From Candidatus Dojkabacteria bacterium (GTDB lineage Bacteria; Patescibacteriota; Dojkabacteria; SC72; JAFGCJ01), in NCBI GenBank assembly GCA_028696915.1, contig JAQVGB010000003.1, forward strand, positions 1-27,620: a stretch of DNA of 27,620 bases. Direction: 5' to 3'. This document shows, one piece after another, positions 18,401 to 27,233 of this stretch. The notes beneath the pieces are model-generated. The model was not told the origin of the DNA. It made no database searches and saw nothing but the letters and a program-made list of their open reading frames with translations. The position numbers and the translations under genes are program-made. Positions within the stretch are counted from its first letter, which is position 1, and each line of letters begins with the position of its first letter.

Positions 18401-19366
18401 GGCGAGCCTGCAACTCAGATGGTCCTTCGCACCTTCCACTCGGGTGGAGTAGGGGAAACGGATATTACCCGTGGTCTTCCACGGCTGGAGGAGTTGTTCG
18501 AGGCGCGTCTTCCGAAGAAAGTGGCATTCATCGCTCCGTTTAACGGCAAAGTGACGGTCGAGGAAATCGAGGACGAAATGCACCGTGTTTCTCTTGAGGG
18601 TAAGAAGGACGAGCATCGTGTGTTCTACTTGAGCGAGGCGAAAGAGATCCCGGTGAAGGATGGTGACTCGGTAAAAGATGGCGAGGTACTGTTTGTCACC
18701 AATGACGAACGTGAGCATCAGGCACCGTTTGCCGGTAAGGTATCGATCCTTGGCAACGTGCTTGAGGTCAGAGGTGAAGTCTCTGCCTTCGAGGAATACA
18801 CGATTCCTGAGCAGTACAAGATTGTTGTTGAGAATGGATCGGAAATCGCCGCAGGCACACCGATCACAGACGGAAGCCTCAATCCGAAACAACTCTTCGA
18901 AATCGTCGGATTGCTGAAAACACAGGAGTATGTCATTGACGGAGTACAGATGGTGTATACCGAACAGGGGATCGCCATGAACGACAAGCATGTCGAGTGT
19001 ATTGTCCGCCAGATGGGCAGGATGTCGAAAGTTGTTGAGCCCGGAGATTCCAACTATCTGATCGGGTCGTTTGTCAGCAAGTACATAGCGCTGATGAAGA
19101 ACGAGAACCTGACGGAGAACGGCAAAAAACCGACCTTTATCATCGATCAGGTGATGGGTATCACGGCATCATCACTGAAAACCGAGAGCTTCCTTTCTGC
19201 CATGTCGTTCCAGGAGCAGGTGAGGGTACTGACCGAGGCAGCGCTCATTGGAAAGATCGATTATTTGCGTGGTTTGAAGGAAAATGTTATCATCGGGCGC
19301 CCGATTCCGACGGGAGACTCTGCCCGTATAGAAAATTTTGATGACCTGGAAGAGTTCCAGGAATAG
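15434..19366 (+). CDS. rpoC: DNA-directed RNA polymerase subunit beta'
   Basis: RpoC has 1310 residues. The N-terminal zinc site is Cys72, Cys74, Cys87 and Cys90; the catalytic NADFDGD is at 554-560; the second zinc site includes the [11 protein letters not shown] cluster near 955-965; and the trigger loop is at about 990-1005. A charged coiled coil (about 150-240) sits between the N-terminal zinc region and the clamp. The trigger loop reads [13 protein letters not shown] where most bacteria have GEPGTQLTMRTFH. The only usual start codon in frame is ATG 15434, which gives a 53-nt overlap with rpoB; the conserved part begins about 18 residues later (FSDFSAIKV). Two GGAGG stretches lie inside this overlap, so the exact start is less certain than the gene. 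Confidence 0.97.
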   Translation: MEEQNNPLRQSNRRRFSDFSAIKVTLASPEQIMSWSHGEVEKAETINYRTLKPEVGGLMCEKIFGPTKNYECYCGKYRKVRYKGIICDKCGVEVTSNNVRRERMGHIKLAVPVTHVWYAYSIPNKISTILDISQKRLLSVVYYTRYLITEVDSKRKQEIIPVIDEELSQKKAELDKEMEKLVAEVEQKTKKETDSLKKKEKDDEKRAFKVETLQHSLKRQVAALHKEFASKEEDLEKEYHELRELVQRVEVGEVLSEDEFIILRERNFLFFTAKMGADALKDLLSALDLQSISQRLRHEINVTQSLAKRAKIIGRLRLMEGLLKNNLRPEWMVLDALPVIPPDLRPIIQLPGGKFATSDLNDLYRRVINRNNRLKRLIQIGAPEAILRNEKRMLQEAVDALIDNSHRPSRPVVNLRKMPYKALTDQLRGKKGRFRRNLLGKRVDYSGRAVIIGSADLTLNQCGLPRSMVLEMFRPFVIRELLEMGKAPNIRVAKQLIDDEDEVIWDILERLIENRPVLLNRAPTLHKQGIQAFYPRLVEGNAIRIHPLVCASYNADFDGDMMAVHIPLTEEAVDEARKNMLAQENIVDLSDGSVWALPTKDMIIGLFMLTAKDVDDAPPVVFPSLNRAISAHDSGEVTLNQKVVVRHEGETIETSIGRLIFNTALPDGHPFVNEQVTKSVLGSIVKGIIREYPKEAAVETLDNMKALGFRYATELGYDLAVEDFEIDIDREASLEKGDQQELKLQEDYLMGLLTYDEKRNLSIDLWNNITDEMDKKIWERMNTDNPVYLQVKSGAANYPPQVRQIVAMKGLLRDPQGEWVELPIKGNHTKGLSAFEYFAASRAARKGFADTALRTSKSGYLTRKLVDVAQDLIIRIEDCGVKGHGHRIVRDDEMRTRRIPFSEIILGRWTVEEVIDPKTKKAIISAGEEITTKLAKQIDEAGVQEVVVRSPLTCQSPLGLCQKCYGYDIGTNRPVEIGKAVGVIAAQAMGEPATQMVLRTFHSGGVGETDITRGLPRLEELFEARLPKKVAFIAPFNGKVTVEEIEDEMHRVSLEGKKDEHRVFYLSEAKEIPVKDGDSVKDGEVLFVTNDEREHQAPFAGKVSILGNVLEVRGEVSAFEEYTIPEQYKIVVENGSEIAAGTPITDGSLNPKQLFEIVGLLKTQEYVIDGVQMVYTEQGIAMNDKHVECIVRQMGRMSKVVEPGDSNYLIGSFVSKYIALMKNENLTENGKKPTFIIDQVMGITASSLKTESFLSAMSFQEQVRVLTEAALIGKIDYLRGLKENVIIGRPIPTGDSARIENFDDLEEFQE

Positions 19367-19379
19367 CGAGGTACAACCC

Positions 19380-19805
19380 ATGCCAACGATCAACCAACTG
19401 CTAAGAAAACCAAGGAAAAAACCGACGAAAACGATGAGCAGGATCGGTCTGAAGGTCAACCGCAATACCGTCCGCAACACCATAAGCTATCAGAACAATC
19501 CGTTCAAGCGCGGTGTCTGTGTACAGGTGAAAACAATGACCCCGAAGAAACCGAACTCCGCTCTCCGCAAGATTGCACGTGTCCGGCTTTCAAACGGCCA
19601 TATGGTTACGGCGTACATTCCCGGGGAAGGGCATAACCTTCAGGAGCACTCTGTTGTTATGGTGAAGGCGGGGAGAAAACGCGATCTTCCGGGTGTCCGC
19701 TACATCGTTGTTCGCGGCCGATATGATGCCGAGGGCGTGAAAGGCCGCAAGAAGGGTCGTTCCAAGTATGGAGCGAAACGCTCATCCGATGGAGGGGCGA
19801 AATAA
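19380..19805 (+). CDS. rpsL: 30S ribosomal protein S12
   Basis: S12 sits at the decoding centre of the 30S subunit. Starting at ATG 19380 ([15 protein letters not shown]) gives 141 residues; a frame opening further upstream would begin inside rpoC. A GAGGT Shine-Dalgarno-like site lies 7-8 nt before this ATG. The conserved [17 protein letters not shown] and [17 protein letters not shown] are present. The N-terminal loop is about 13 residues longer than in E. coli. At the position of E. coli Lys88 (counting Met) there is Arg101 ([11 protein letters not shown]), a change known to confer streptomycin resistance in other bacteria; the Asp102 modified by RimO in E. coli is kept. It follows rpoC by 13 nt and is co-transcribed. 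Confidence 0.97.
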   Translation: MPTINQLLRKPRKKPTKTMSRIGLKVNRNTVRNTISYQNNPFKRGVCVQVKTMTPKKPNSALRKIARVRLSNGHMVTAYIPGEGHNLQEHSVVMVKAGRKRDLPGVRYIVVRGRYDAEGVKGRKKGRSKYGAKRSSDGGAK

Positions 19806-19839
19806 CAATCTCAATAAGCTATTCTGATATCGTCAATCA

Positions 19840-20307
19840 ATGAGAGGTAAGAAGGCACCGACAAGAAAGACAATTCCGGATGTCGTATACGGCAGTGAAA
19901 CTGTTGCCCGCTTCATCAACTACGCGATGCTCGATGGTAAGAAGTCACGCTCGAGAGAAAATGTCTATAAGGCACTTGAAACCGGCTCACAGCAGGTGAA
20001 AGTTAAGCCGATAGAGCTTCTTGATGGAGCGTTGAAGAATGTAAAGCCTTCCCTGGAAGTCAGGTCACGCAGGGTGGGTGGTGCGAGCTATCAGGTTCCA
20101 GTTCCTGTTGAAGAGTCACGTCAGGAGTCCCTGGCGCTTGGCTGGATCATCCGAGCCGCGCGTGCAAAGAAAGGAGCGAGTTTTCAGAAGCGTCTGACGG
20201 ACGAGTTGGTTTCTGCGTTCAAAGGTGAGGGTGATGCCGTCAGGTTGAAACAGGAGACAGAGCGTATGGCTGAGGCAAACAAGGCGTTCGCTCACTTCAG
20301 ATGGTAG
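19840..20307 (+). CDS. rpsG: 30S ribosomal protein S7
   Basis: S7 binds the 3' major domain of 16S rRNA and starts assembly of the 30S head. The 155 residues match the bacterial form closely, including VARFINYAMLDGKK, the beta-hairpin with VRSRRVGGASYQVPVPV, and the C-terminal MAEANKAFAHFRW. It is 34 nt after rpsL and has no Shine-Dalgarno site before its ATG. It is the last gene of the rpoBC operon. The fusA and tuf genes that often follow are missing, and a hairpin terminator lies about 100 nt downstream. Confidence 0.97.
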   Translation: MRGKKAPTRKTIPDVVYGSETVARFINYAMLDGKKSRSRENVYKALETGSQQVKVKPIELLDGALKNVKPSLEVRSRRVGGASYQVPVPVEESRQESLALGWIIRAARAKKGASFQKRLTDELVSAFKGEGDAVRLKQETERMAEANKAFAHFRW

Positions 20308-20405
20308 AAAGTGCCTGGATCAGTCGTAGGTATCGTTCCTTTTTTCAAATTCGTGATTCTTTCTGTGCTGTTCTCTCTAGGTGATAGGGTGGGTTCCTCC
20401 TGAGA

Positions 20406-20430
20406 ATATACCCACGGGGGTATATGTTTT
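20406..20430 (+). terminator. Rho-independent terminator of the rpoBC-rpsL-rpsG operon
   Basis: ATATACCC (20406-20413), a 4-nt loop and GGGTATAT (20418-20425) form a perfect 8-bp stem, followed by GTTTT. On the opposite strand the same stem lies about 80 nt past the rplY stop but lacks a T tract, so it may also slow that transcript. The rest of 20308-20503 shows only a weaker hairpin with six T near 20340. Confidence 0.75.
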
Positions 20431-20503
20431 GCCTGATGTGCGGATAGGTATCGGGAAGGTAACAAGGATGTCGCAATGATGTGGGGGATTGGTAGTCTGG
20501 GTA

Positions 20504-21208
20504 TTACTTTTCGTCAGGTTTTGCTTCTGCCGGGCCTTCCTTAGGGGATGCTTCTCCTTCCAGAATTCCCTCGTCGGTTTCTTCAACAGGTTCTTCACCT
20601 TCAGCGGGTTCTTCGCCCTCAGTGACTGGAGCCGGCTCTTCTTCGGCCTTCTGGAACGGCTGTATCGACGCAACCGCGAATTCGCGGGTATTTTCATTAA
20701 GAAATTCGAGCGTTTCCGGAATGGAGAGGTCGCCAACGGAAATCAGATCTCCGACGTCTTCAAGGACTGAGATATCTGCATATAGCTTCGATGGAATATC
20801 TCCCGGAAGTCCGCGCAGTTCCACTGAATTTCGTGTAATAAGCAGGACACCGAGGTTGTTTCGCGCCGCCGGAGACTCGCCAATAGGCTCGATATCGACT
20901 TCAAAGACCGCTTCTTTCTGTGGATCAAGTGCCATAAAGCTGAGGTGGTTCACGCGGTTGAGTCGTTTATCCTTCTGTACCTCCTTGAGAAGAGCGATGT
21001 GTTTGTCCTTGCCATCAACAAGAATGTCCACAAGTGGGGTGCCTTCGAGTGTAAGAAGGAGGCGTTCCACTTCATTTGCGGGGATTTTTATGGATGTGAC
21101 CGATCCTGTCTGGTCGTATACGACCCCCGGAACGTGGCCCTCTGAGACCATGGCCTTAAGTTTCTTATGTTCTGTTCTTGATTGTGCGTTGACGGTTATT
21201 CGTGGCAT
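20504..21208 (-). CDS. rplY: 50S ribosomal protein bL25 (general stress protein CTC form)
   Basis: bL25 binds 5S rRNA. From ATG 21208 (MPRITVNAQSRTEHKKLKAM) the protein has 234 residues: the N-terminal 5S-binding barrel (about 1-90), the CTC-type C-terminal beta domain (about 95-185), and a long acidic tail rich in Glu and Pro. An upstream in-frame ATG at 21307 would add 33 residues with no bL25 similarity and would lie before the promoter. The -10 TATATT ends 8 nt before ATG 21208, so the mRNA should be nearly or fully leaderless. It is a single gene, divergent from hrcA. Confidence 0.95.
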   Translation of the reverse strand: MPRITVNAQSRTEHKKLKAMVSEGHVPGVVYDQTGSVTSIKIPANEVERLLLTLEGTPLVDILVDGKDKHIALLKEVQKDKRLNRVNHLSFMALDPQKEAVFEVDIEPIGESPAARNNLGVLLITRNSVELRGLPGDIPSKLYADISVLEDVGDLISVGDLSIPETLEFLNENTREFAVASIQPFQKAEEEPAPVTEGEEPAEGEEPVEETDEGILEGEASPKEGPAEAKPDEK

Positions 21209-21216
21209 CGACGTGG

Positions 21217-21245
21217 AATATACCAAAAAAAGCGCTTTGAAACAA
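21217..21245 (-). promoter_or_regulatory. Promoter of rplY, near-leaderless layout
   Basis: On the minus strand TTGTTT (21245-21240), a 17-nt spacer, TATATT (21222-21217) and 8 nt precede ATG 21208. Initiation 7-9 nt after the -10 leaves a leader of 0-2 nt. Confidence 0.65.
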
Positions 21246-21417
21246 GGGTAGTACATTGGATTGCGGGAGGGTCGTGGTAGGCCGGATGGTTGTTGGGTAC
21301 ATTTCATGGATGCTCGTATGCTGATATGCGGTGCTTTTTACTTCAAACAGGCGGGAGCTGTCCTGTATGCGAATGTACGGGTGTGACGGGTGCACCGAAG
21401 GATTTCCGTGGGGTGCG

Positions 21418-21446
21418 TTGACAATCGGGGGTGCATGCGATATGCT
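21418..21446 (+). promoter_or_regulatory. Promoter of the hrcA-grpE-dnaK operon
   Basis: TTGACA (21418-21423), a 17-nt spacer and TATGCT (21441-21446) form a good housekeeping promoter. The predicted start near 21453 lies at the left arm of the CIRCE-like repeat, the usual position for HrcA repression. The rest of the 21246-21417 gap shows no gene. Confidence 0.8.
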
Positions 21447-21451
21447 TCAAC

Positions 21452-21478
21452 TTAGCAGTCAGATTATTTAATTGCTAG
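21452..21478 (+). promoter_or_regulatory. CIRCE-like operator for HrcA
   Basis: TTAGCAGTC, a 9-nt spacer and AATTGCTAG resemble the CIRCE consensus TTAGCACTC-N9-GAGTGCTAA. The left arm matches 8 of 9 positions and the right arm 6 of 9. The core TAGCA/TGCTA is exact and has the correct 15-nt separation. Its place just after the -10 of hrcA supports autoregulation of the heat-shock operon. Confidence 0.75.
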
Positions 21479-21486
21479 AATTCGTG

Positions 21487-22203
21487 GTGACAGACCGACA
21501 GAGAGCAATCCTAGAAGCGATTGTCAGAGAATTCATGAAAGACGCGGACGCGGTCGGTTCGATGCATGTTGTGTCGCGGTACAATCTCCGCATCAGCCCG
21601 GCAACGGTCCGCAACGAGATGGTCGCGCTTGCTGACAAGGGGTATTTGACGAAATCGCACAGCTCGTCGGGGAGGATCCCGACCGATATGGGCTTGCGAT
21701 ATTTCATTCAGGAGATTATGCATGAAGAAGAACTGCCCAACACTGATACCGTTAAGGTACGTATCCGTGTGCATAAGAACAGGTTTGACGAGGAACGGCT
21801 GATGTCGCAGGTGATGACATTCCTTTCCGAAGAAACCGGGTATGCGGCGGTGAGCCTTATCGAAGAAATCCTTCGTTTCCGCGGTATTTCACTGCTAATG
21901 GACTACGAGGAGTTGAAGGATGTTACAATTATGGAAGTCCTTCTTCGTGCCCTGGAAAGTCGCGCCATTCTGTCAAAGATCTTCTGCAGGGGGTCGGGCC
22001 ATCAAACATGTGTTGTGATCGGTTCCGAAACGGAAATCGAGGGTATGCAGAATTTTTCACTGGTGTTCACCGCATTTAATTATTTCGGTGGGAAGAAGGG
22101 GTATCTGGGGGTCATCGGTCCCCGGAGGATGCAGTATTCCCGCGCAATACCCGCCGTCAAGACTGTTGGTGCACTGGTTGAGCATGCGGTTCGTGGGTGG
22201 TAG
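21487..22203 (+). CDS. hrcA: Heat-inducible transcription repressor HrcA (short form)
   Basis: HrcA represses chaperone operons by binding CIRCE. The N-terminal winged helix is clear (DRQRAILEAIVREF, ISPATVRNEMVALADKGYLTKSHSSSGRIPTDMGLRYF). The C-terminal part shows the conserved end of the GAF-like domain (GYLGVIGPRRMQYSRAIPAV). At 238 residues it is about 100 shorter than common HrcA proteins, with the central region reduced. GTG 21487 fits the family start; GTG 21484 and TTG 21472 are alternatives, and the TTG lies inside the CIRCE right arm. It is first in the operon, 27 nt before grpE. Confidence 0.92.
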   Translation: MTDRQRAILEAIVREFMKDADAVGSMHVVSRYNLRISPATVRNEMVALADKGYLTKSHSSSGRIPTDMGLRYFIQEIMHEEELPNTDTVKVRIRVHKNRFDEERLMSQVMTFLSEETGYAAVSLIEEILRFRGISLLMDYEELKDVTIMEVLLRALESRAILSKIFCRGSGHQTCVVIGSETEIEGMQNFSLVFTAFNYFGGKKGYLGVIGPRRMQYSRAIPAVKTVGALVEHAVRGW

Positions 22204-22230
22204 TCGTTTGATTTTTCATTATCCGATCAT

Positions 22231-22761
22231 ATGTCTGATCAAAAAAAATCACAATCGCCTGTTCAAAAAAATGACCGTCGGCCTGGAATATCCACGGACG
22301 ACTGTGGGAAACAGGTGGATGAGCTCACCAGGCAGGTGGAATCGCTCGATCTGCAGTTAAAAAAAACACTTTCCGACTATCAGCATCTCAAGCAGGACAT
22401 GGACAAACGGCTCGATTTCGAGCGGCAGATGATCACGGCTGACCTTCTGCGGTCGGTTATCGGGATAGCGGATGACATTGATCTTGCTGTTGACCGGGTG
22501 GAAGATGACAAAGGGTGGCGTGAGGGGGTGACCCTGATCCTCGATAAAATGCGTAGTGTGATTCAGGGAATGGGTGCGGAGATGATCACGGTTGGTCAGG
22601 GAGACGAATTTGATCCTCTCCTTCATGAGGCGGTCGGTGTTGCCTCGGGTGGCGCCGAAGGCACAATCGCGCAAGTTTTGCAAAACGGCTACAGGATCGG
22701 AGACGTGATCGTCCGTCCTGCCCGGGTCCTCGTATATAAAATGAGTTCACCAAAAAAGTGA
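22231..22761 (+). CDS. grpE: Nucleotide exchange factor GrpE
   Basis: GrpE releases ADP from DnaK. The 176-residue protein has a disordered polar N-terminus, a long dimerising coiled coil (about 25-85, with [17 protein letters not shown]), and the C-terminal beta domain ending in [18 protein letters not shown], the most conserved GrpE segment. The usual ATG 22231 has no Shine-Dalgarno site. The stop overlaps the dnaK start (GTGA), so the two are probably translationally coupled. Confidence 0.95.
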   Translation: MSDQKKSQSPVQKNDRRPGISTDDCGKQVDELTRQVESLDLQLKKTLSDYQHLKQDMDKRLDFERQMITADLLRSVIGIADDIDLAVDRVEDDKGWREGVTLILDKMRSVIQGMGAEMITVGQGDEFDPLLHEAVGVASGGAEGTIAQVLQNGYRIGDVIVRPARVLVYKMSSPKK

Positions 22762-24704
22762 GCAAAATTGTCGGTATTGATCTTGGTACGACTAATTCTG
22801 TCGTATCAGTTATGCAGGGTGGAAATCCCACGGTTATTCCAAACGCGCAGGGTGCGCGCCTTACGCCGTCAGTTGCGGCACTGGGTAATGACGGCGAGCT
22901 GATTGTCGGTGCCCCGGCGCGTAATCAGGCGGTGACCAATCCTGAAAACACTATTTATTCCGTTAAACGGTTCATCGGCCGCCGGTGGAACGATGAGGAG
23001 GTCAAGCGGTCACGCGAGATGCTTCCGTTTGAGATGCGTGAGGCCAAAAATGGCGGTGTCGAGATCAAATTTGGCGACTCGTGGCTCACTCCACAGGAGG
23101 TGTCAGCGAAAGTGCTTCAGAAAATGAAGACTGATGCTGAAGCGTTCCTTGGTGAGGAAGTGAAGGAGGCAGTCATAACTGTTCCTGCGTACTTCGACGA
23201 TTCACAGCGGCAGGCGACGAAAGATGCCGGAAAGATTGCCGGTTTCGATGTCAAAAGGATCATAAACGAGCCGACAGCCGCCGCGTTGGCATATGGTCTT
23301 GAGAATAAAAAAGAACAGAAAGTTGCGGTTTTTGATCTTGGAGGAGGAACATTCGATATTTCGATCCTCGAGATCGGTGATGGTGTGTTCGAGGTGCTGT
23401 CGACCAACGGAGATACGTTCCTGGGGGGCGACGACTTCGACGCGGTGATTGTTGATTTTCTGGCGGACGAGTTCAAAGCGAAAGAGGGAATCGACCTTCG
23501 AGAGGACCGGACTGCGCTTCAGCGGCTCAAAGAGGCGGCGGAAAAGGCGAAAATCGAGCTTTCCTCATCCGAAAAAACGACGATCAACCTGCCATTCGTT
23601 ACGGCGGACGAGAAGGGCGCGAAGCATTTGAACCGGGAGATGACCCGGTCTGAACTCGAAAAGCTTGTATCCCACCTGGTCGACCGTGTCGTGGAGCCCA
23701 GCCGGAAGGCTTTGAACGATGCGAAATTGAAGCCCGAAGATGTCCATGAAGTTCTACTGGTTGGAGGTATGACCCGCATGCCGCTCGTTCAGCAGAAGGT
23801 CGAGGATATTTTTGGTAAAGAAGGAAATAAGACGGTCAATCCTGACGAGGTGGTATCGATCGGCGCGGCGATCCAGGCGGGAGTGCTCGGAGGTGAGGTG
23901 CACGATATAACGCTACTTGATGTGACTCCGCTATCGCTTGGTGTCGAAACGCTTGGTGGCGTGATGACGAAGCTGATCGAGCGCAACACCACGATCCCGG
24001 TTGAGAAAAAACAGACGTTCTCGACGGCGGCCGATAATCAGCCGGGGGTTGAAGTGCATGTCCTGCAGGGGGAGCGGGAGATGGCGGCTGACAATAAATC
24101 GCTTGGCCGATTTATTCTCGATGGTATTCCGCCTGCACCGCGTGGTGTTCCGCAGATTGAGGTGACGTATAAGATCGATGCGAACGGAATACTAAATGTT
24201 ACCGCACAGGACAAGGCGACAGGTAAGAAGCAGGCGATTACGATCACTGCATCGACCGGCCTTGATAAGGGAGAGATCGACCGGATGGTCGAGGAGGCGG
24301 CGAAGCATGCGACCGATGACAAGAAGAAAAAGGAACGGGCTGAAGTCCGTAACAATGCCGATACACTTGCTTTTTCCGCAAAGCGTCTACTTGACGATTC
24401 CAAGGATAAGATTGAAGAAGCTCAGCGCAAGGAGATCGAGGAGCGGGTTGAGAAACTGCGTGCCGAGATCGCCAAGGACGACTTCGATGTATCCATTGTC
24501 AAAGATATGACGGAGGAGCTTTCAAAAAAGATGCAAGATGTCGGAACGAAGCTCTATGAAACTGCGGCGAAGGAAGCAGAGAAAGAAGATGCCGCAAAGG
24601 CGAAAAAAGGGTCGGAAGATACTGGTGGGCAGAATGATACGCCGAAGGGCAAATCAGACAAAAAGGACGACGATGGTGATGTGAAAGAAGGGGAGGTGCT
24701 CTAG
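22758..24704 (+). CDS. dnaK: Chaperone DnaK (Hsp70)
   Basis: The 648-residue protein starts at GTG 22758 ([13 protein letters not shown]). The ATPase domain shows [30 protein letters not shown] and [11 protein letters not shown]; the substrate-binding domain shows [14 protein letters not shown]; and a helical lid follows. The tail is charged and ends in GDVKEGEVL. It works with GrpE and a DnaJ encoded elsewhere, as no dnaJ is present here. The start overlaps the grpE stop by 4 nt. The gene ends 29 bp from the convergent minus-strand gene, and no clear terminator lies between them. Confidence 0.98.
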   Translation: MSKIVGIDLGTTNSVVSVMQGGNPTVIPNAQGARLTPSVAALGNDGELIVGAPARNQAVTNPENTIYSVKRFIGRRWNDEEVKRSREMLPFEMREAKNGGVEIKFGDSWLTPQEVSAKVLQKMKTDAEAFLGEEVKEAVITVPAYFDDSQRQATKDAGKIAGFDVKRIINEPTAAALAYGLENKKEQKVAVFDLGGGTFDISILEIGDGVFEVLSTNGDTFLGGDDFDAVIVDFLADEFKAKEGIDLREDRTALQRLKEAAEKAKIELSSSEKTTINLPFVTADEKGAKHLNREMTRSELEKLVSHLVDRVVEPSRKALNDAKLKPEDVHEVLLVGGMTRMPLVQQKVEDIFGKEGNKTVNPDEVVSIGAAIQAGVLGGEVHDITLLDVTPLSLGVETLGGVMTKLIERNTTIPVEKKQTFSTAADNQPGVEVHVLQGEREMAADNKSLGRFILDGIPPAPRGVPQIEVTYKIDANGILNVTAQDKATGKKQAITITASTGLDKGEIDRMVEEAAKHATDDKKKKERAEVRNNADTLAFSAKRLLDDSKDKIEEAQRKEIEERVEKLRAEIAKDDFDVSIVKDMTEELSKKMQDVGTKLYETAAKEAEKEDAAKAKKGSEDTGGQNDTPKGKSDKKDDDGDVKEGEVL

Positions 24705-24733
24705 GTGACCACCTCGTCCGTTGGAGGACCTCG

Positions 24734-25012
24734 TTAGTCGGGTGAATCGCGGAAGGGATTTGGAATGACACCGGATGCTTCGTCGTAGGGATCGACTGTC
24801 CTGATGAGTTTGCTAAGCGCCTTGGCCTCGTTTTGCCGACGTTCTGCTTTGCTTCGCTCCGCGTCATGCAGACGCTTGAGGTCTTCCTGGTGCTTTTGTG
24901 CCGGGAGTGGGATGGCTGGGACGGTCGTTTTTTCTGGCGGCGTCTTTTGTCCGGAACCTTTTTTTTCAGGCTTTATTCCTGCCGTCTTGGGCTTGAACAG
25001 TTTGAACAGCAT
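24734..25012 (-). CDS. Small charged protein after the VirB4-like gene, function unknown
   Basis: This 92-residue ORF overlaps the end of the VirB4-like gene by 47 nt. It is rich in Lys, Glu and Pro in its first half (KPEKKGSGQKTPPEKT) and has a charged helix, likely coiled coil, at about 40-72 (HQEDLKRLHDAERSKAERR). No signal peptide or membrane segment is seen. I do not recognise a family. Its position suggests the same operon as the secretion ATPase. It could be a small partner protein or a chance ORF. Confidence 0.5.
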   Translation of the reverse strand: MLFKLFKPKTAGIKPEKKGSGQKTPPEKTTVPAIPLPAQKHQEDLKRLHDAERSKAERRQNEAKALSKLIRTVDPYDEASGVIPNPFRDSPD

Positions 25013-27233
25013 CGCTTCCTTTTTTCACAATTTCTGCCGCCTCGGACGATTCCTCCGGTTGGCCGCTTGCAATTTCCCTGTTTGCAACCGATTGATCGAA
25101 CACTGCGGATAATTCGGCAATTTCTTTCTGGTCGATTGAAAGACCTGCCTTTTTCATCATCTCTACCTCGCGTGGATCTGAGGTGATGAGCAGATGCTCA
25201 CCAATACTCGAGATGATCCTGATCGCTACATGATTTGCTCCCGCGAAGAAAATTCCCTCTCCGCGGTCACACGAGAGGAGGAAGTATTTCTCTCCATCGG
25301 AAAGGTTGAACACGTTCTGGATACGCTCTATCGCGGCGGAGCTTTGCTTGAGCAGGATCTGAATCGATGAGTTGGTAACAATCGCTTTTCCGTAGTCGCT
25401 TCCGAGGAAGTCCTCGACATCCTGGGTGATGGTTGTGAGTCCCAGATGGTATTTTCGGGCGCGTTTCGCAATCGAGTAGATGAATTTCGCGGAGTCCTCG
25501 TTTTGCATCATGATCCACGCCTCGTCCACCAGAAGGAGCCGTCTGCGCTGGTCGCGCTTGATCTTTGTCCAGATAAAATCGAGCATAAGATACATAGCGG
25601 TCGGGCGGAGTTCTTCCTGCAGGTCACGGAGGCTGAACACCGTGAACGGATTGTTGATTGACACATTACTGCGCTCGTTGAATACGCCCGCGGCGCTTCC
25701 GATGATGTACTTTTCAAGCCTTCTGGCGAGGTCGCGACCTTCCTGTTCCGGCATTCCCTGTAGTATTTTGTAGAGATCCTCCATAAGCGGCGGCTCCGCG
25801 TTGCGCTGGGTATCCGGATCGGTCGTGATGCCTTTTTCACGGTAGGTGAGAATGAGCGCGCGGTCGAGAATGGAGCTTTCGACATTGTTGAGCCCCTGGA
25901 AAAGGACTTTGAAAAAGCCGTGGAGTGACAGTATTTTCATGCGCAATTCATCCTCATCCTCACTGGCCAGCCCGGAAAGCTCAAACGGATTTACTTTACT
26001 TCCTTTGTCCTGCGAGAACGTGATGTATGCGCCGTTGACTGCTTCGCAGAGCCGTTCAAATTCCTTCTCCGGGTCGATGATGATAACGTCGACCCCCAAC
26101 ATAAGGCTTCGCAGTGCCTCAAGTTTGACCAGATAGCTTTTGCCTGCACCGGATTTCGCAAAAATTACCGAGTTCGCGTTCTCCATGTCGAACCGGTCGA
26201 ACACGATAAGGCTTTTGTTGTGCATGTTGAGTCCATACATGATCCCGTGGTCCATGGTCAGCTCCGACGTGACGAACGGAAATGTCGTTGCAAGCGAGGT
26301 CGTGTCCATATTGCGGGTGATGTAGAGCCGGTCGGTTCCTGATGGCATGGAGCTCAAAAATGCCTGTTCCATCTGCAGGGTTGCGGGTTTTGCGACGACG
26401 TTGATTGCGGCAAGGGTTGATATGACATTTTTTGAAATTTTCTCAAGCTGTGTCTTGCTGTCGGCGTTGATCGTGATGTACATCGAGTAGTGGAAGAATT
26501 TTTCAGTTCCGGCGGCGATGGATTCCTGTAGTTTCTGTGCGTCGGAAAGAGTAATTTTCATAGTCGGGTCGAGCACCTTGCCCTTTTCCATATCTCCGTA
26601 CAGGGAGGCCTCCATTTCGCTGATCTTCCGTTTTAGTTTCTGCAGGACAAGTTTCGAGTCGACAGGGTAGTAGAAGGAGCTAATCGTGATCGAGTGTTCG
26701 AAGTTAATAAGCGGCGAGAGCCAGTTCGGTCCGACAAACCGGGGGTATCCGGAGGCAAAGAGTGTCCGGTAGTACTTGTCTCCGATCTGTATATGGTTGA
26801 AATCGACTTCGATCGCGGGCGGAGCAATAATATCCTTAAGGGTCATTTCGATGTCATCGTCCGGCTGGGGGGGCATCGGTTTTCCTTTTGTCTGTGTCTG
26901 TCCGGGGGAGGGGGATACAGTGTCGGCCTTTCCGTGCTTGGTCTTATTTTTGCCAAGGATCATGTTGAATCCGCCAAAAAGCGCATTAGACAGCGAGGGT
27001 GGTGGGGGTTTTTGCGGTGGTAATCTTCGTGTCGGTTGTGGGGGAATGGACGAGGACTGGGCTGTAAATGTGTCCTCCAGGTCTTGATCTGTCGGTTGTC
27101 CCGGTATGGACTGCCCGAACGGCACATCGGTGCCGGGTGTGGGATGGCTGGGATTGCGGCCGGCAGATTCCCGTGGATCGGGAATAACGCTCGGGTCTTG
27201 TTGTGCCTGGTTGTTTGATGGCGTGTTATTCAT
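24966..27233 (-). CDS. VirB4/TraC-family type IV secretion ATPase
   Basis: From ATG 27233 (MNNTPSNNQAQQDPS) the protein has 755 residues. The first ~130 are Pro/Gln/Ser-rich and probably disordered. The VirB4 core follows, with Walker A AKSGAGKSYLVK (about 358-369), IIIDPEKEFERLCEA, a Walker B LLLVDEAWIMM (about 567-577) and TITQDVEDFLGS. VirB4 ATPases power assembly of conjugation, DNA-uptake or type IV pilus-like machines; similar genes are common in CPR genomes, usually with unknown cargo. The start overlaps the end of the upstream TraC-like gene by 8 nt. An upstream ATG at 27332 would put 33 unrelated residues over that gene. Confidence 0.88.
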   Translation of the reverse strand: MNNTPSNNQAQQDPSVIPDPRESAGRNPSHPTPGTDVPFGQSIPGQPTDQDLEDTFTAQSSSIPPQPTRRLPPQKPPPPSLSNALFGGFNMILGKNKTKHGKADTVSPSPGQTQTKGKPMPPQPDDDIEMTLKDIIAPPAIEVDFNHIQIGDKYYRTLFASGYPRFVGPNWLSPLINFEHSITISSFYYPVDSKLVLQKLKRKISEMEASLYGDMEKGKVLDPTMKITLSDAQKLQESIAAGTEKFFHYSMYITINADSKTQLEKISKNVISTLAAINVVAKPATLQMEQAFLSSMPSGTDRLYITRNMDTTSLATTFPFVTSELTMDHGIMYGLNMHNKSLIVFDRFDMENANSVIFAKSGAGKSYLVKLEALRSLMLGVDVIIIDPEKEFERLCEAVNGAYITFSQDKGSKVNPFELSGLASEDEDELRMKILSLHGFFKVLFQGLNNVESSILDRALILTYREKGITTDPDTQRNAEPPLMEDLYKILQGMPEQEGRDLARRLEKYIIGSAAGVFNERSNVSINNPFTVFSLRDLQEELRPTAMYLMLDFIWTKIKRDQRRRLLLVDEAWIMMQNEDSAKFIYSIAKRARKYHLGLTTITQDVEDFLGSDYGKAIVTNSSIQILLKQSSAAIERIQNVFNLSDGEKYFLLSCDRGEGIFFAGANHVAIRIISSIGEHLLITSDPREVEMMKKAGLSIDQKEIAELSAVFDQSVANREIASGQPEESSEAAEIVKKGSDAVQTVQAQDGRNKA

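Noticed and set aside
20315..20345. Hairpin followed by six T just after rpsG
   Set aside because: The stem has a mismatch and only about five pairs with a long loop. The 8-bp stem at 20406 is a better terminator.
24705..24733. Terminator between dnaK and the convergent gene
   Set aside because: Only short GAGG/CCTC pairs without a T tract are present.
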